Origin: JANOZM01 sp031429355
GTDB lineage: Bacteria; Pseudomonadota; Gammaproteobacteria; Burkholderiales; Burkholderiaceae_E
NCBI GenBank assembly: GCA_031429355.1
Contig: JANOZM010000016.1
Coordinates: forward strand, 372,001 to 436,000
Length of the DNA stretch: 64,000 nt
Direction of reading: 5' to 3'
Shown here: positions 24,723 through 33,847 of the stretch, one piece after another
Position numbering within the stretch: position 1 is the first letter of the stretch
Layout: each line of letters begins with the position of its first letter
The notes under the pieces: generated by a model
Seen by the model: the letters and a program-made list of their open reading frames with translations, nothing else
Told to the model about the DNA's origin: nothing
Database searches by the model: none
Program-made: the position numbers and the translations under genes

Positions 24723-25964
24723 TCACTTTTTGCGGCTAACAAAACTAAACATAATTGACAAAACAAGGCCAGAAAACACGGCGATTTCGATATTGGTAAT
24801 TAAACACAACACGAAGGTTAGTAAAAATATTGCGGCATTATATTTGTCGTTAAAACACTGACGAATTTCTTTTTTATCGATCAACCCCCAAGCAACCACT
24901 AACAATACACCGGCCATCGTCGCAATTGGCAAATAGCCTACCAACGGCGCAACCAAAAGCAAAATTGCAACCAGAATTAGGGCTGCAAACACAGCCGCTA
25001 GAGGCGTTTGAGCGCCCGCTTCGTAGTTGACACCGCTACGCGTAAATGAGCCCGATGATGGGTAAGCACTGAAAAAAGCGCCTGCTACATTAGACAACCC
25101 TTGCCCAAAAGTTTCTTGGTTACCCTCTATGGTTTGGCCTGAACGCAACGCGACGGCTTTTGCGATAGCAATAGCCTCGGTTAACGCCAAAAGAGCAACA
25201 ACAACGGATGCTTTGGCTAACTGCAACCAAACCAACGGATCGAATGAGGGGGTTGAAAATTGCGGCAAGGCTGAGGGCAGTGCGCCCACCAATGAAACAC
25301 TAGGGCTTTGGAAACTAAAGGCTAATAGCGAACCAGCAAGCATACCAATAACCATATGCGGAAGTGGCTTTAACCAACGCTTTGCTCCAATGGTTGCTAC
25401 TAGGGTTATTGCCCCTACAGCTACAACATGCCAATTGGCCAAATGTAAATTAGTGCCGGTATTTACGATGGTATTCAAAAATGAATGCTCAGCGGGCGAC
25501 GCTAAACCAAAGAAATGCTTTAACTGACTTGCTGCAATAAGAAAGGCCGCTCCGCTAGTAAAACCAACGATTACGCTATGCGGAATTTTATCAGCCAGTT
25601 TACCCAGCCTTGCAAAAGCAATTAACAGCTGAATTACGCCAACAAGGAAAGCTAGCGTTAAGGCCAACGCAATATACTTTTCGCTACCCACTTGGGCCAT
25701 CGGCGCCAGCGCCGAAAATACAACTATTGAAATTGCCGCTGTTGGGCCGCTAACTAAGTGCCACGACGAGCCAAAAAGAGCCGCCAAAATAGCCGGTGCT
25801 ATTGCACAATACAAACCAAACTGTGGCGGCAAACCAGCAATTAGCGCGTAGGCCATTGCCTGGGGCAAAACGATTAAAGCACCTGTTAACGCGGCGGCTG
25901 CATCTTTAACAAGCGAAGCGCGGTTGACCTTGTGTTGCCACTGGTCCCAAGGGGTGAGGGTCAT
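24723..25964 (-). CDS. SulP-family anion permease lacking a STAS domain
   Basis: 413 residues of membrane core only. LPQAMAYALIAGLPPQFGLY and GPTAAISIVVFSAL are SulP signatures; EAIAIAKAVALRSGQTIEGNQE and SAYPSSGSFTRSGVNYEAGA follow. Most SulP proteins continue into a cytoplasmic STAS domain and reach about 500-560 residues; this one stops right after the last membrane helix (SIMFSFVSRKK). Substrates in the family include sulfate, bicarbonate and other anions. Placed between hflX (20-base gap) and soeA (39-base gap), it may export the sulfate made by SoeABC or import sulfite/sulfate. Confidence 0.85.
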   Translation of the reverse strand: MTLTPWDQWQHKVNRASLVKDAAAALTGALIVLPQAMAYALIAGLPPQFGLYCAIAPAILAALFGSSWHLVSGPTAAISIVVFSALAPMAQVGSEKYIALALTLAFLVGVIQLLIAFARLGKLADKIPHSVIVGFTSGAAFLIAASQLKHFFGLASPAEHSFLNTIVNTGTNLHLANWHVVAVGAITLVATIGAKRWLKPLPHMVIGMLAGSLLAFSFQSPSVSLVGALPSALPQFSTPSFDPLVWLQLAKASVVVALLALTEAIAIAKAVALRSGQTIEGNQETFGQGLSNVAGAFFSAYPSSGSFTRSGVNYEAGAQTPLAAVFAALILVAILLLVAPLVGYLPIATMAGVLLVVAWGLIDKKEIRQCFNDKYNAAIFLLTFVLCLITNIEIAVFSGLVLSIMFSFVSRKK

Positions 25965-25984
25965 GTTTGGTTAATACGCTCTTT

Positions 25985-27403
25985 TTAAGCTTTGTATTGC
26001 GCCAGCAACTTCTTTATTAACGCCTTAGGCCCTAACAAACGCATTAGCGAACCATTTTCTTGGGTGGTTTCTTCAAGCACTTTGCAATATTCAAAAATCT
26101 CGCCACGCAATTGCTGTTCCGACCAAGGTAATAAAATTTTCCCACGGCTTAGTTGCTTTTGAAAAAACTTAACAATTTGATCACGCAGTTGCGCCACGTC
26201 AGTGGGGTTTAAAGCGCTTAAGACGACGCAATTAGGAAACACAGTCGTTAGCGCGAGGCGACGTTCGTTTTGGGCAGCTACGTCTCCAACGCTGTCAATT
26301 TTATTAAAAATAATTAGGCGCGGAACTTCACTCGCACCAATTTCATCTAAAACAGTTTTTGTGACTTCGATTTGCCGCTCGAAGCCCGCATCATGCGCAT
26401 CGATAACGTGCAGCAGCAATGACGCTTCGGCAGCTTCCTCTAATGTCGACTTAAACGAAGCCACTAGGTCATGCGGTAAATTTTTGATAAACCCAACCGT
26501 GTCACTGACCAAAATACGCGGAACGCTTTGCGGATGCAGGGCACGAACTGTTGTGTCTAAAGTAGCAAACAATTTGTTGGCGATGTACGAATCGCTTCCA
26601 GTTAACGCTCGCATCAGCGTTGACTTACCAGCGTTGGTGTAGCCCACCAAAACCACGCGTGCCAATCCCATACCTTCTTGACGTCGAGCACGTTGCGTTT
26701 TGCGCTCTACATCCATGACTGCAATTTCGATTTGCAGTTCGGCGATACGGTTACGAATTTTTTGGCGGTCTAATTCGCTATGCGCTTCGCCCGCACCACG
26801 ACCACCAACGCCGCTACGTTGACGACCCTTTGGACCGGCTAGCTTTGCAGCTTCGCGCAAGCGTGGTGCCAGGTACCCTAGGCGCGCTATTTCAACTTGG
26901 GCACGAGCAGCATTGGAACTAGCATGCCGATGGAAAATTTCTAAAATGACCATTGTGCGGTCTAGCACTTGGCAACCGACTTCAATTTCTAGATTACGCG
27001 CTTGCGATGGGGATATTTCGTGATCCACTAACAAAACGTCGGCAAAACGCGTTGTTTCATCGGCTTCAGATTTTGCCGCTTGTTTGGCTCGTGCTGCGCC
27101 ACTTTTAGGCGCTCTTGCCATTTCGGCTAGTTCGATGTTTGCAGTGCCTGCCAGCCCAGTGGTGTCGCCAAATTCGATGTAGCGACGCATTTCAATACGT
27201 TTGCCACTGCCTAGGTACGCAGCAGTATCAAAACTATCGCGTTTTTGCACGAAGTGGCCTACAACTTGATAACCCAAGGTTAAGGCAAGTTCGCGCAATT
27301 CGCTAATTGAAGCCTCTAATTCACGGTCAGAAACGCCGGGCAGCTGAACAGCTGCAACGATGGCCCGCACAAGGGCGAGGTTGGATTCGGTTTTAATAGT
27401 CAA
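25985..27403 (-). CDS. hflX: Ribosome-associated GTPase HflX
   Basis: 472 residues. G1: VGYTNAGKSTLMRAL; G3: DTVGFIKNLPHDLVAS; G4: IFNKID. The N-terminal HflX domain contains LGSGKRIEM, DHEISPSQARNLE and the glycine-rich RQRSGVGGRGAGE linker. HflX splits stalled ribosomes. Roughly residues 80-115 hold an extra Ala/Lys-rich stretch (GDTTGLAGTANIELAEMARA onward) between two conserved parts, longer than in typical HflX. The start appears to be TTG 27403, since an in-frame stop lies five codons upstream. It is not next to hfq here; instead it heads a tight series with the SulP gene. Confidence 0.92.
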   Translation of the reverse strand: MTIKTESNLALVRAIVAAVQLPGVSDRELEASISELRELALTLGYQVVGHFVQKRDSFDTAAYLGSGKRIEMRRYIEFGDTTGLAGTANIELAEMARAPKSGAARAKQAAKSEADETTRFADVLLVDHEISPSQARNLEIEVGCQVLDRTMVILEIFHRHASSNAARAQVEIARLGYLAPRLREAAKLAGPKGRQRSGVGGRGAGEAHSELDRQKIRNRIAELQIEIAVMDVERKTQRARRQEGMGLARVVLVGYTNAGKSTLMRALTGSDSYIANKLFATLDTTVRALHPQSVPRILVSDTVGFIKNLPHDLVASFKSTLEEAAEASLLLHVIDAHDAGFERQIEVTKTVLDEIGASEVPRLIIFNKIDSVGDVAAQNERRLALTTVFPNCVVLSALNPTDVAQLRDQIVKFFQKQLSRGKILLPWSEQQLRGEIFEYCKVLEETTQENGSLMRLLGPKALIKKLLAQYKA

Positions 27404-27593
27404 AGGGTGGGGCAGTCAAATAGCCGAAAAGCGGCACGGTGTTAAAGGCTAACACAGGCTTATCGACCCAACTGATGCTTGCGGTATTAAAAACCGCTAC
27501 CCGCTGATACGAGGCCTGACATTTCTAAATAACTAAAGCAAGCTACGCACTTCGCAACTCCGAAATGGAAATGGTGCCTAGCACCGAACAACG

Positions 27594-28154
27594 ATGTTAA
27601 TCGAAGCCAAATTAGTAATGACGACGTACTTAGCACCGGCCGCAGCCGCAGTGCTATTGGCGGATTTCATTAGCGGATTGGTTCATTGGGCAGAAGATGC
27701 TTACGCAAGAAAAGATACGCCCATCATAGGTAAATGGATTGGCGAGGCAAACTTAGAACACCATGTAAAACCGCGGGCGTTTGTTACCCGTAGTTGGTTA
27801 CAAAGTTCGTGGGATTTAGCGCTTGCATCCTGTTTGATTGTTGCGGGTGCTTGGTGGTTAAAGCTGATGCATTGGAGCATTGTGTTGTTTGCATTTATTA
27901 GTGCTAATGCGAACCAAGTGCATAAATGGGCGCACAGCGCACCTCACGAAAACGGCCGTTTCGTTACTTGGTTGCAAAAATTAAAGATTATCCAAACCCA
28001 AAAACATCATGCGAAACATCATAAAGGATTAAAGAACTCGCACTATTGTTCGGTTACAAACCTATTAAACCCAGTGCTTGAGAAAGTTGGATTTTGGGTA
28101 CGCTTCGAGCAATTTAATGATGCGATATTTGGCCTGAAACGTCGCCCTGAGTAG
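27594..28154 (+). CDS. CarF/TMEM189-family lipid desaturase homologue
   Basis: 186 residues with membrane segments near residues 9-28 and 63-105. Histidine motifs match the plasmanylethanolamine desaturase family (TMEM189/PEDS1, CarF, plant FAD4): DFISGLVHWAEDAY, EANLEHHVKP, NQVHKWAH, QKHHAKHH and then LNPVLEKVGFWVRFE. Members use O2 and a di-iron centre to make a vinyl-ether or a trans double bond in phospholipids. The actual substrate here is unknown; ether lipids are not expected in most betaproteobacteria. Its last 41 bases overlap the convergent GST gene. Confidence 0.8.
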   Translation: MLIEAKLVMTTYLAPAAAAVLLADFISGLVHWAEDAYARKDTPIIGKWIGEANLEHHVKPRAFVTRSWLQSSWDLALASCLIVAGAWWLKLMHWSIVLFAFISANANQVHKWAHSAPHENGRFVTWLQKLKIIQTQKHHAKHHKGLKNSHYCSVTNLLNPVLEKVGFWVRFEQFNDAIFGLKRRPE

Positions 28155-29064
28155 CTACTACAAATCCAATTCTTGGAAAGTGAATATGAACAAGCCCAGT
28201 CTCTTGCGTTTCGCGAGCTAACGTAAACGTATCGGCATCGCTATGGACTAAACGACCAGATGTAACTTCTAGACCAAACGATTCAGCGGTAACCGAAACT
28301 TGGGCGCCAGTTGGAAAACCAAGATAGTCAACAATTGGACGGTCAGAAAGATTAATGGGTTGGTTTTCTTTTGCAACCATTAAAGCCTGACTTGGCGAAA
28401 TGTTGTTGACGGCTGGATGCTTACCAAACGCAATCATTCGTTCAATCCAAGGGCCAAGATTAGGGGTTGCTGTAAAAACGTCGGCTAGTGGTGGTACGCG
28501 CCATGTGAACCACAATGGGTGATAACAAGAAAAGTCAGCAATGGTCGGCGTATCCCCGAACAGAAAAGGCTTATCTCCCAACATCGCACTTATTCTTTTT
28601 AGGTAAGTCGCGTAGGCTGGAGCGGCTTCGCTAGGAGCCATTCGGGCTGCTCCAGCGCGCATGGCTTTGCGATCGTCGGCAAATGCTTTGGCTTGCTCGG
28701 GTGCCGTGTCTTTAAAAAACCATTCGGCCCCTTTTGGTGAAAAATTAAATGCCATGGCAGTAGTAAACAATGTACTGTCGGCCCATTGCGCAATAACCTC
28801 GGCTTGAGCCTGAACGGCTGCGGATTGCGCAGGCAGTGTTGGGTGATGTTTTTCGATCACTTTCGCAATAAGGGCGGTGTCACAATAAACATCGGCACCA
28901 ATTTGCAAAATTGGAATTCGACGGTACCCGCCGGTCAATGCTTGCATGTCAGGTTTTGGCATCATCATGGGCTGCACAACGGAGGTCCACGCAATTTGTT
29001 TAAACCCGAATAAGGCACGTAGTTTTTCTGCAAAAGGCGAGTTTGGATAGTGATGGAGCAACAT
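28114..29064 (-). CDS. Glutathione S-transferase family protein
   Basis: 316 residues, longer than the usual 200-230. The N-terminal thioredoxin-like domain starts MLLHHYPNSPFAEKLRALFG; the Ser in NSPF is the likely catalytic residue, and YRRIPILQIGADVYCDTALI is the glutathione-binding part. The helical domain includes KPFLFGDTPTIADFSCYHPL. An additional C-terminal stretch of about 70 residues (after PSQALMVAKENQ) is beta-rich and of unknown role. A palindrome lies 47 bases before its start. Substrate unknown. Confidence 0.85.
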   Translation of the reverse strand: MLLHHYPNSPFAEKLRALFGFKQIAWTSVVQPMMMPKPDMQALTGGYRRIPILQIGADVYCDTALIAKVIEKHHPTLPAQSAAVQAQAEVIAQWADSTLFTTAMAFNFSPKGAEWFFKDTAPEQAKAFADDRKAMRAGAARMAPSEAAPAYATYLKRISAMLGDKPFLFGDTPTIADFSCYHPLWFTWRVPPLADVFTATPNLGPWIERMIAFGKHPAVNNISPSQALMVAKENQPINLSDRPIVDYLGFPTGAQVSVTAESFGLEVTSGRLVHSDADTFTLARETQETGLVHIHFPRIGFVVATQGDVSGQISHH

Positions 29065-29111
29065 AATTTTAGCGACCTTTTCGTTGTTGTAATGACCAGA
29101 AAACTAAACTT

Positions 29112-29125
29112 TAAACTATAGTTTA
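29112..29125. promoter_or_regulatory. Perfect palindrome upstream of GST-family gene
   Basis: TAAACTATAGTTTA is identical on both strands. It lies 47 bases before the GST start, where a promoter is expected, and resembles a MarR/TetR/HxlR-type operator. No regulator gene is adjacent. Confidence 0.5.
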
Positions 29126-29293
29126 GCGCAGAAAAGTTATCTTTTATAGCAACGTTGTCGACTGTTAACTTCATTAACTTTGATGAGAATCTCACGCTCT
29201 TTTTCTTTAATATTAGTAAATGAGATTAAAAGTTTGCAGATTTGAAAAACACCGCTAAACTCGCTCGCTAGACCCAACTAGTTGCTAAACTTA

Positions 29294-30895
29294 ATGGGCT
29301 TTAACAGGCTTGGAGTTCATTTGAAACGTTTTTGGCAATTACGCAGTTTATTGGCCTTTTCGGTCGTCGCCACAGTTGCCCTTAGCGTTTTAATTGCAGG
29401 GTTTTTAGCTTCGCGATCTGCTCAACGAAGCATTGAAAACAGTGCCCGTCGCGCCGTTTTAAATGCAGAACGGCTTATTGATAGAACCGGTGCTGATCTT
29501 CAAAAGCTTGATGCACTCTCAGGTACCGAATGCGATGCAGCAGTTCAAGCAAAACTAAAAGATGCGGTGTACGCAGCGGTTTCGCAAATTCGAGAAATTG
29601 GACTGATTAAAGGCGAAACGCTTTATTGCACAAACTTTGGGCCTACTAATGTAAACATGGCTCCCGTAAAGGACTCTTTAAAGGTGGGCACCTTTATTTC
29701 TGTTGGTCCTAACGCGGTTATTGCAAACAACAGCTCGCTATTTGTTTACACATCTCGTCAAGATGGTTTAAGTATTAATGCGGTTATCAATCCGGCGATC
29801 CTTGCAGAGTTTGAACGCGGTTCGTCGTTAAGTGGCCGTGCTTACCTTGAGCTAAAGTACACGGGAACTTCCGCAAACGGAGTGGTCGCCGAAACACGCG
29901 ACCTAATTTACGACGTAGGGCAACGGGATGTGAAGGTCAATGGCGATGACTTTTTAGAGGGTGCTTTCAAATCTAGCCGATATCCGATTTACGCTGAAAT
30001 TCGTGCCGACCAAGGCATATTTTGGGATGAATATTGGCCCACACTGCGCTATTTATTGGCGATGTTGTTTCCCTTACTTTTAGTTGTCGCGTTTATCTTA
30101 AACCGATTGATGGCTGGCGGCGCTTTGCACAGAATGCGCTACAACCAAGCGCTAAAACGCGGAGAGTTTAAGGTCTACTATCAACCCATCGTTTCCTCCC
30201 AGACTCGTCGCTTGGCCGGTATGGAAGCCCTGCTGCGGTGGGAGCATCCAAAAAAAGGCTTGCTCCGAGCAGCACAGTTTCATCACCTGTTTAATGATGA
30301 AGAAATGGACGAGCCCATTGCAAGGTTTGTTCTAGAAACCGTAATTAAAGATCTGAAGTCTGCGCCGATTTCGGCGAGCCATCTTTGGTGCAGTATGAAT
30401 GTAGCGCCCGCTTTGTTGGAGCGCCCTTTGTTTGCCACAGAATTTACGCAATTAGCTAAGCAATTACCACCTAACCAATTACGAGTGGAAATTACAGAAC
30501 GTACTCCGGTTTCACCTGCCGCTGAAGTGACTATCCGCGAATTTAGAGGGCACGGTATCCGCGTTGGATTAGATGACTTTGGCACGGGTTATTCAAATAT
30601 CAGCCAGCTTCAAACGCTAGCCTACGACTTCATAAAAGTCGACGGATTGTTAATTCGCGGAATTCAAACAACCGATGGTTTAAGTCCGGTGCTCGACAGT
30701 GTGATTCAAATGGCCGATCGCCTAAACGTCGACATTGTCGCCGAAGGTGTTGAGACTTTGGTGCAAGCTCAAGCGTTGACAGCCCGAAACGTTAAATCGC
30801 TGCAAGGGTATTTGTTTAGCCAAGCCCGCCCGTTTTCAGAAATTCTTCAAAGTGTTGGCGATGAACACGCGTTTGAACTTGGCGCAATCCTGTGA
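29294..30895 (+). CDS. Membrane c-di-GMP phosphodiesterase with CSS-type sensor (EAL)
   Basis: 533 residues from ATG 29294 (a TTG at 29282 is in frame). Layout: membrane helix near residues 15-37, a periplasmic domain with two Cys (GTECDAA and LYCTNFG) in the place of the CSS motif, a second helix (LLAMLFPLLLVVAFILN), then an EAL domain from about residue 280. Key EAL residues are present: EALLRW, MNVAP, EITER, LDDFGTGYSN, KVDG, AEGVET and LQGYLF. So it should be an active c-di-GMP hydrolase. It is convergent with glgA. Confidence 0.88.
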   Translation: MGFNRLGVHLKRFWQLRSLLAFSVVATVALSVLIAGFLASRSAQRSIENSARRAVLNAERLIDRTGADLQKLDALSGTECDAAVQAKLKDAVYAAVSQIREIGLIKGETLYCTNFGPTNVNMAPVKDSLKVGTFISVGPNAVIANNSSLFVYTSRQDGLSINAVINPAILAEFERGSSLSGRAYLELKYTGTSANGVVAETRDLIYDVGQRDVKVNGDDFLEGAFKSSRYPIYAEIRADQGIFWDEYWPTLRYLLAMLFPLLLVVAFILNRLMAGGALHRMRYNQALKRGEFKVYYQPIVSSQTRRLAGMEALLRWEHPKKGLLRAAQFHHLFNDEEMDEPIARFVLETVIKDLKSAPISASHLWCSMNVAPALLERPLFATEFTQLAKQLPPNQLRVEITERTPVSPAAEVTIREFRGHGIRVGLDDFGTGYSNISQLQTLAYDFIKVDGLLIRGIQTTDGLSPVLDSVIQMADRLNVDIVAEGVETLVQAQALTARNVKSLQGYLFSQARPFSEILQSVGDEHAFELGAIL

Positions 30896-30936
30896 TCCTC
30901 TAAGGTGCAAACCAAACTAAAACAAATCACTCGCGG

Positions 30937-32370
30937 TTAATGAACTAAGCGATACATTTTTTGGTAGTTTTGCGCAGAATGCTGCCAAGAAAATTCTTGT
31001 TGCATTGCGCGCTCTATCAAGGCTTTCCACAATTTCGGTGTTTGGTAAAGTTCGGTCGCGCGTTGCATAGTGTGAACTAAAGCTTCGCTCGTCGCTGGTT
31101 CGAAAACAAAACCTGTTCCTAGTTCGATCTCGGTATGGTCAAACACCGTATTGGCTAACCCACCCACTTTACGCACGATTGGCGGTGCGCCGTAGCGCAA
31201 GGCGTACAGTTGGGTTAAGCCACCAGGTTCAAAACGCGATGGCACTAAAATTGAATCAATCCCCGCCATCACATTGTGTGCGAAGGCCTCATCGTATCCA
31301 ATACGTACCGCAATTTGTTTAGGATGATTTCGAGCCGCTTCTAAAAATGCACGCTCTAGATCAATATCGCCGCTTCCTTGTAAAACGAACTGTGCGCCAG
31401 ATTCGATTATCCAGGGCAGTGCTTGCAAAACTAGATCTAAGCCTTTTTGTTGGGTCAAGCGACTTACAATTCCAAAGAGCATCGCTTTAGGGTCTGCTTT
31501 CAACCCCAATTGTTTTTGCAACGATTGTTTGCAATTAGCTTTGCCACGCAACTGTTTTGCATTAAAACTGGCCGGAATTAAAACATCGGCATTGGGATTC
31601 CAAACCTCAACGTCAACCCCATTTAAAATCCCCACTACTGGCTGTGCTAACGATCGAATAACCCCATCTAACCCGCAACCAAATTCTGGCGTCGTAATCT
31701 CAACAGCATAGTTGGGGCTAACGGTTGTAACTTGATGAGCAAATACTAAGCCCGCCTTCATAAACGAAATTTTTCCGTAAAACTCCATTGCCTTAACACT
31801 TGCAAATGCACTTGCCAGGCCAAGATGCTGAAAATCGCTAGTTTCGAAAAGACCTTGATATGCTAAGTTATGAACCGTAAAAATAGTTTTTACACTCGGC
31901 ACTGGATGTGCTGCAACATAGGCGCAAGCCAAGCCTGTATGCCAGTCGTGGGCATGCAGTATTTCGGGGCACCATTGGTCATCGAGCTCACCAAAACTAA
32001 TATGCGCAGCTACCCAACTAAGCAACGCAAAGCGTTGTGCGTTGTCAGACCATTCTTTGCCGTTTTGATCGTGATAGGGGTTGCCAGATCGTTGAAAATA
32101 AAGTGGGGCATCTACGACATAAATCGTCATCGTTTGCTGCGGAAAGTTACCTTTGGTTAAGGTTACTTTGCCAGCGCCAAATAGTGCACCTAATTCGCAA
32201 ACGACTTGAGTATTTTCGAGCAATTGCAACACATTGGTGTAGCCAGGAAGTAGCAAGCGAACGTCCTCGCCAACTTGTTTTAAGGCATAGGGTAGGGCAC
32301 CAATAACATCGGCCAAACCACCTGTTTTAACGTACGGAAAACATTCGGCGGCAACGTGCAGTATTTTCAT
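30937..32370 (-). CDS. glgA: Glycogen synthase (ADP-glucose type)
   Basis: 477 residues, the usual bacterial size. It adds glucose from ADP-glucose to growing alpha-1,4-glucan. The start MKILHVAAECFPYVKTGGLA holds the KTGGL ADP-glucose site; EILHAHDWHTGL, TVHNLAYQG, VSRLTQQKGLDL and PSRFEPGGLTQLYALRYG (catalytic Glu in FEPGG) follow. The start overlaps the end of glgC by 4 bases. Branching enzyme and phosphorylase genes are not nearby. Confidence 0.96.
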   Translation of the reverse strand: MKILHVAAECFPYVKTGGLADVIGALPYALKQVGEDVRLLLPGYTNVLQLLENTQVVCELGALFGAGKVTLTKGNFPQQTMTIYVVDAPLYFQRSGNPYHDQNGKEWSDNAQRFALLSWVAAHISFGELDDQWCPEILHAHDWHTGLACAYVAAHPVPSVKTIFTVHNLAYQGLFETSDFQHLGLASAFASVKAMEFYGKISFMKAGLVFAHQVTTVSPNYAVEITTPEFGCGLDGVIRSLAQPVVGILNGVDVEVWNPNADVLIPASFNAKQLRGKANCKQSLQKQLGLKADPKAMLFGIVSRLTQQKGLDLVLQALPWIIESGAQFVLQGSGDIDLERAFLEAARNHPKQIAVRIGYDEAFAHNVMAGIDSILVPSRFEPGGLTQLYALRYGAPPIVRKVGGLANTVFDHTEIELGTGFVFEPATSEALVHTMQRATELYQTPKLWKALIERAMQQEFSWQHSAQNYQKMYRLVH

Positions 32371-33650
32371 TGCGCTAACTTCGCTAACATTTCTGCAGTG
32401 ACTAAAGTGACGCCGCTTTCGCTACGATAAAAGCGTTTTGCGTCTAACTCGGCATCTTGACCGATCACCATGTTTTCGGGAATTTTACAGCCGCGATCAA
32501 TAATTGTTTTTGTAATTTTTGCGCCACGGCCAATTTCGACACTAGGCAGTAGCACTGACCAATTAACTTCTGCGCGCGAATGCACGCGTACGCCAGAAAA
32601 TAACACCGTGCGAAACACTTGCCCCGAAACAATACACCCACCGGATACAGTCGATTCGATTGCAATTCCGCGTCGATCGGATTCGTTATGCACAAATTTT
32701 GCTGGTGGTAATTGCGCTTGATAGGTCCAAATTGGCCAAGTACGATCGTATAAATCTAACAATGGTGCAGTGGCGGTTAAATCGATATTGGCATCCCAAT
32801 ACGCATCGATAGTTCCGGCGTCACGCCAATAGGGTACTTCGTTTTCGCTTTTGCGCACGCTGCTAATTGAAAACGGGTGTGCCGCTGCCTGCCCTTGGGC
32901 TACAGCTGCGGGAATAATATCTTTACCAAAGTCGTGGGAAGAATTTTCATCGGCCATATCACGCGCCAACTGATCAAACAAATACTTGGCATTAAAAATG
33001 TAAATGCCCATACTGGCTAAAGAAATGTCTGGTGCACCAGGCATTGCGGGAGGGTCAGCCGGCTTTTCTACAAATTGCGTAATGGTGCGGTTTTCGTCAA
33101 CCGCCATCACGCCAAAGGCACTGGCTTCGTTGCGTGGTACTTCAATACAGGCCACGGTACATTCTTTACCCATCATGACGTGATCGGCCAGCATAAGTGC
33201 ATAGTTCATTTTATATACATGATCTCCGGCTAAAACGACCACGTATTCAGCGCCATAACTTTCTATAATGTCTCGGTTTTGATTCACCGCATCGGCGGTT
33301 CCGCGGTACCAACTTTCATCGTCGTTTCGTTGTTGGGCCGGTAGCAAATCTAAAAACTCATTCATCTCGCCTTTTAAAAAAGCCCAACCGCGTTGCAAAT
33401 GACGTAGCAAGCTATGCGATTTATATTGGGTAATTACGCCAATACGCCGAATGCCCGAGTTAAGGCAATTAGACAGAGCAAAATCGATAATGCGAAATTT
33501 GCCGCCAAAATAAACAGCCGGTTTTGCACGACGGTCGGTAAGATTCATTAACCGACTGCCACGACCGCCAGCCAGTACAAGCGCCACCGCTCGTTTGGGT
33601 AGCTCGATACTTAACGCCAAATCGGGTGAGTGCAGTTTGTTGGAAGCCAT
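32367..33650 (-). CDS. glgC: Glucose-1-phosphate adenylyltransferase
   Basis: 427 residues. Makes ADP-glucose, the committed step to glycogen. Motifs: LVLAGGRGSRLMNLTDRRAK (nucleotide site), GGKFRIIDFALSNCLNSGI, SWYRGTADAVNQN, VVLAGDHVYKMNY and FVEKPADPP. The C-terminal left-handed beta-helix (GGCIVSGQVFRTVLFSGVRV) is present. glgC and glgA overlap by 4 bases and form a minimal operon, flanked on both sides by EAL-domain genes. Confidence 0.96.
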   Translation of the reverse strand: MASNKLHSPDLALSIELPKRAVALVLAGGRGSRLMNLTDRRAKPAVYFGGKFRIIDFALSNCLNSGIRRIGVITQYKSHSLLRHLQRGWAFLKGEMNEFLDLLPAQQRNDDESWYRGTADAVNQNRDIIESYGAEYVVVLAGDHVYKMNYALMLADHVMMGKECTVACIEVPRNEASAFGVMAVDENRTITQFVEKPADPPAMPGAPDISLASMGIYIFNAKYLFDQLARDMADENSSHDFGKDIIPAAVAQGQAAAHPFSISSVRKSENEVPYWRDAGTIDAYWDANIDLTATAPLLDLYDRTWPIWTYQAQLPPAKFVHNESDRRGIAIESTVSGGCIVSGQVFRTVLFSGVRVHSRAEVNWSVLLPSVEIGRGAKITKTIIDRGCKIPENMVIGQDAELDAKRFYRSESGVTLVTAEMLAKLAQ

Positions 33651-33847
33651 GGTCTTATTTCAAATGAATTTGGTAATGCGCAAAATATCGCAACGCTAGT
33701 TTGCTTGATCATCCTAAGGTCGTGCAAGTGCCGTTGCTCATCTACTAAATAATGTGACTTAGAACCCGACAGTCGTTCGTCGGCCGTAATGACCTTCGGG
33801 CAATCCTAGAATATCCAATTCGCGCTTTGACAGGTATTTTGCGTTTA

